14,788 nucleotides of DNA. Source: CAYGBW01 sp964348185. GTDB lineage: Bacteria; Desulfobacterota; BSN033; WVXP01. Shown here piece after piece: positions 14,756-14,788 of the stretch. Location: assembly GCA_964348185.1 (NCBI GenBank), contig CAYGBW010000032.1, forward strand, positions 1 to 14,788, written 5' to 3'. Made by a program: the position numbers and the translations under genes. The notes under the pieces are model-generated. The model saw nothing but the letters and a program-made list of their open reading frames with translations, ran no database searches and was not told the DNA's origin. Within the stretch, counting starts at the first letter, position 1, and each line of letters starts with the position of its first letter.

Positions 14756-14775
14756 ATCGGATGAACAGATCCGAT
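14756..14775. other. Perfect 7-bp hairpin after atpD
   Basis: ATCGGAT (14756-14762) and ATCCGAT (14769-14775) pair perfectly around the loop GAACAG. CAAAAC follows on the plus strand, with no T tract on either strand, so it is not a standard intrinsic terminator. It may be an RNA-processing site or operator between atpD and the expected atpC. Confidence 0.45.
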
Positions 14776-14788
14776 CAAAACACCGTAG

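Larger units (their letters stand above)
14634..14788. other. AT-rich spacer after atpD, no gene seen
   Basis: The last 155 bases look clearly richer in A and T than the genes and show no coding signal. They hold the small inverted repeats AATCG-ACAGA-CGATT (14677-14691) and CGCTAGCG (14692-14699), a 25-bp tandem repeat and a 7-bp hairpin. atpC has not begun by the window end. Confidence 0.6.

Overview
The window is ordinary chromosomal core DNA. The best fit is a bacterium of the former Deltaproteobacteria (Desulfobacterota), with moderately high GC (estimated by eye). The F1Fo ATP synthase cluster supports this: it runs b'-b-delta-alpha-gamma-beta with two different b-type subunits and no a or c subunit genes ahead of it, as I recall for Geobacter-like genomes. 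The assignment is inferred from gene order and protein character, not from a search.

Left part (1-8563, all on the minus strand, so read right to left). A small excisionase-type helix-turn-helix gene (8318-8563) is followed closely by gltX (glutamyl-tRNA synthetase) and smc (chromosome condensation ATPase), probably as one transcription unit. Just after smc a new promoter drives a branched-chain amino acid or amide ABC uptake operon: livK (periplasmic binding protein), livH and livM (permeases). livM runs off the left edge, and the ATPase genes livG and livF are expected beyond it. A GC-rich hairpin between livK and livH probably makes the binding protein more abundant than the permeases.

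Centre (8564-8862). A divergent control region separates the two halves. Two strong sigma70-like promoters stand back to back. The minus-strand one is overlapped by three GTTAA repeats spaced exactly 10 bp apart. The plus-strand one has an inverted repeat at its predicted start, and one 10-base word occurs in both leaders. This is the most interesting part of the window.

Right part (8863-14788, plus strand). atpF' (b'), atpF (b), atpH (delta) and atpA (alpha) are packed with 4-base overlaps or tiny gaps. atpG (gamma) and atpD (beta) are set apart by unusually long spacers of 281 and 154 bases. The 281-base spacer carries degenerate CTGGATACT-like and AATCC-like repeats. The AT-rich DNA after atpD carries an imperfect 25-bp tandem repeat and a perfect 7-bp hairpin. 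atpC (epsilon) is not in the window and would be expected just beyond the right edge.

I see no mobile elements, CRISPR arrays, tRNA or rRNA genes, and no convincing undescribed multi-gene system. The points worth following up are regulatory and intergenic, plus a lipobox-like N-terminus on the b subunit.
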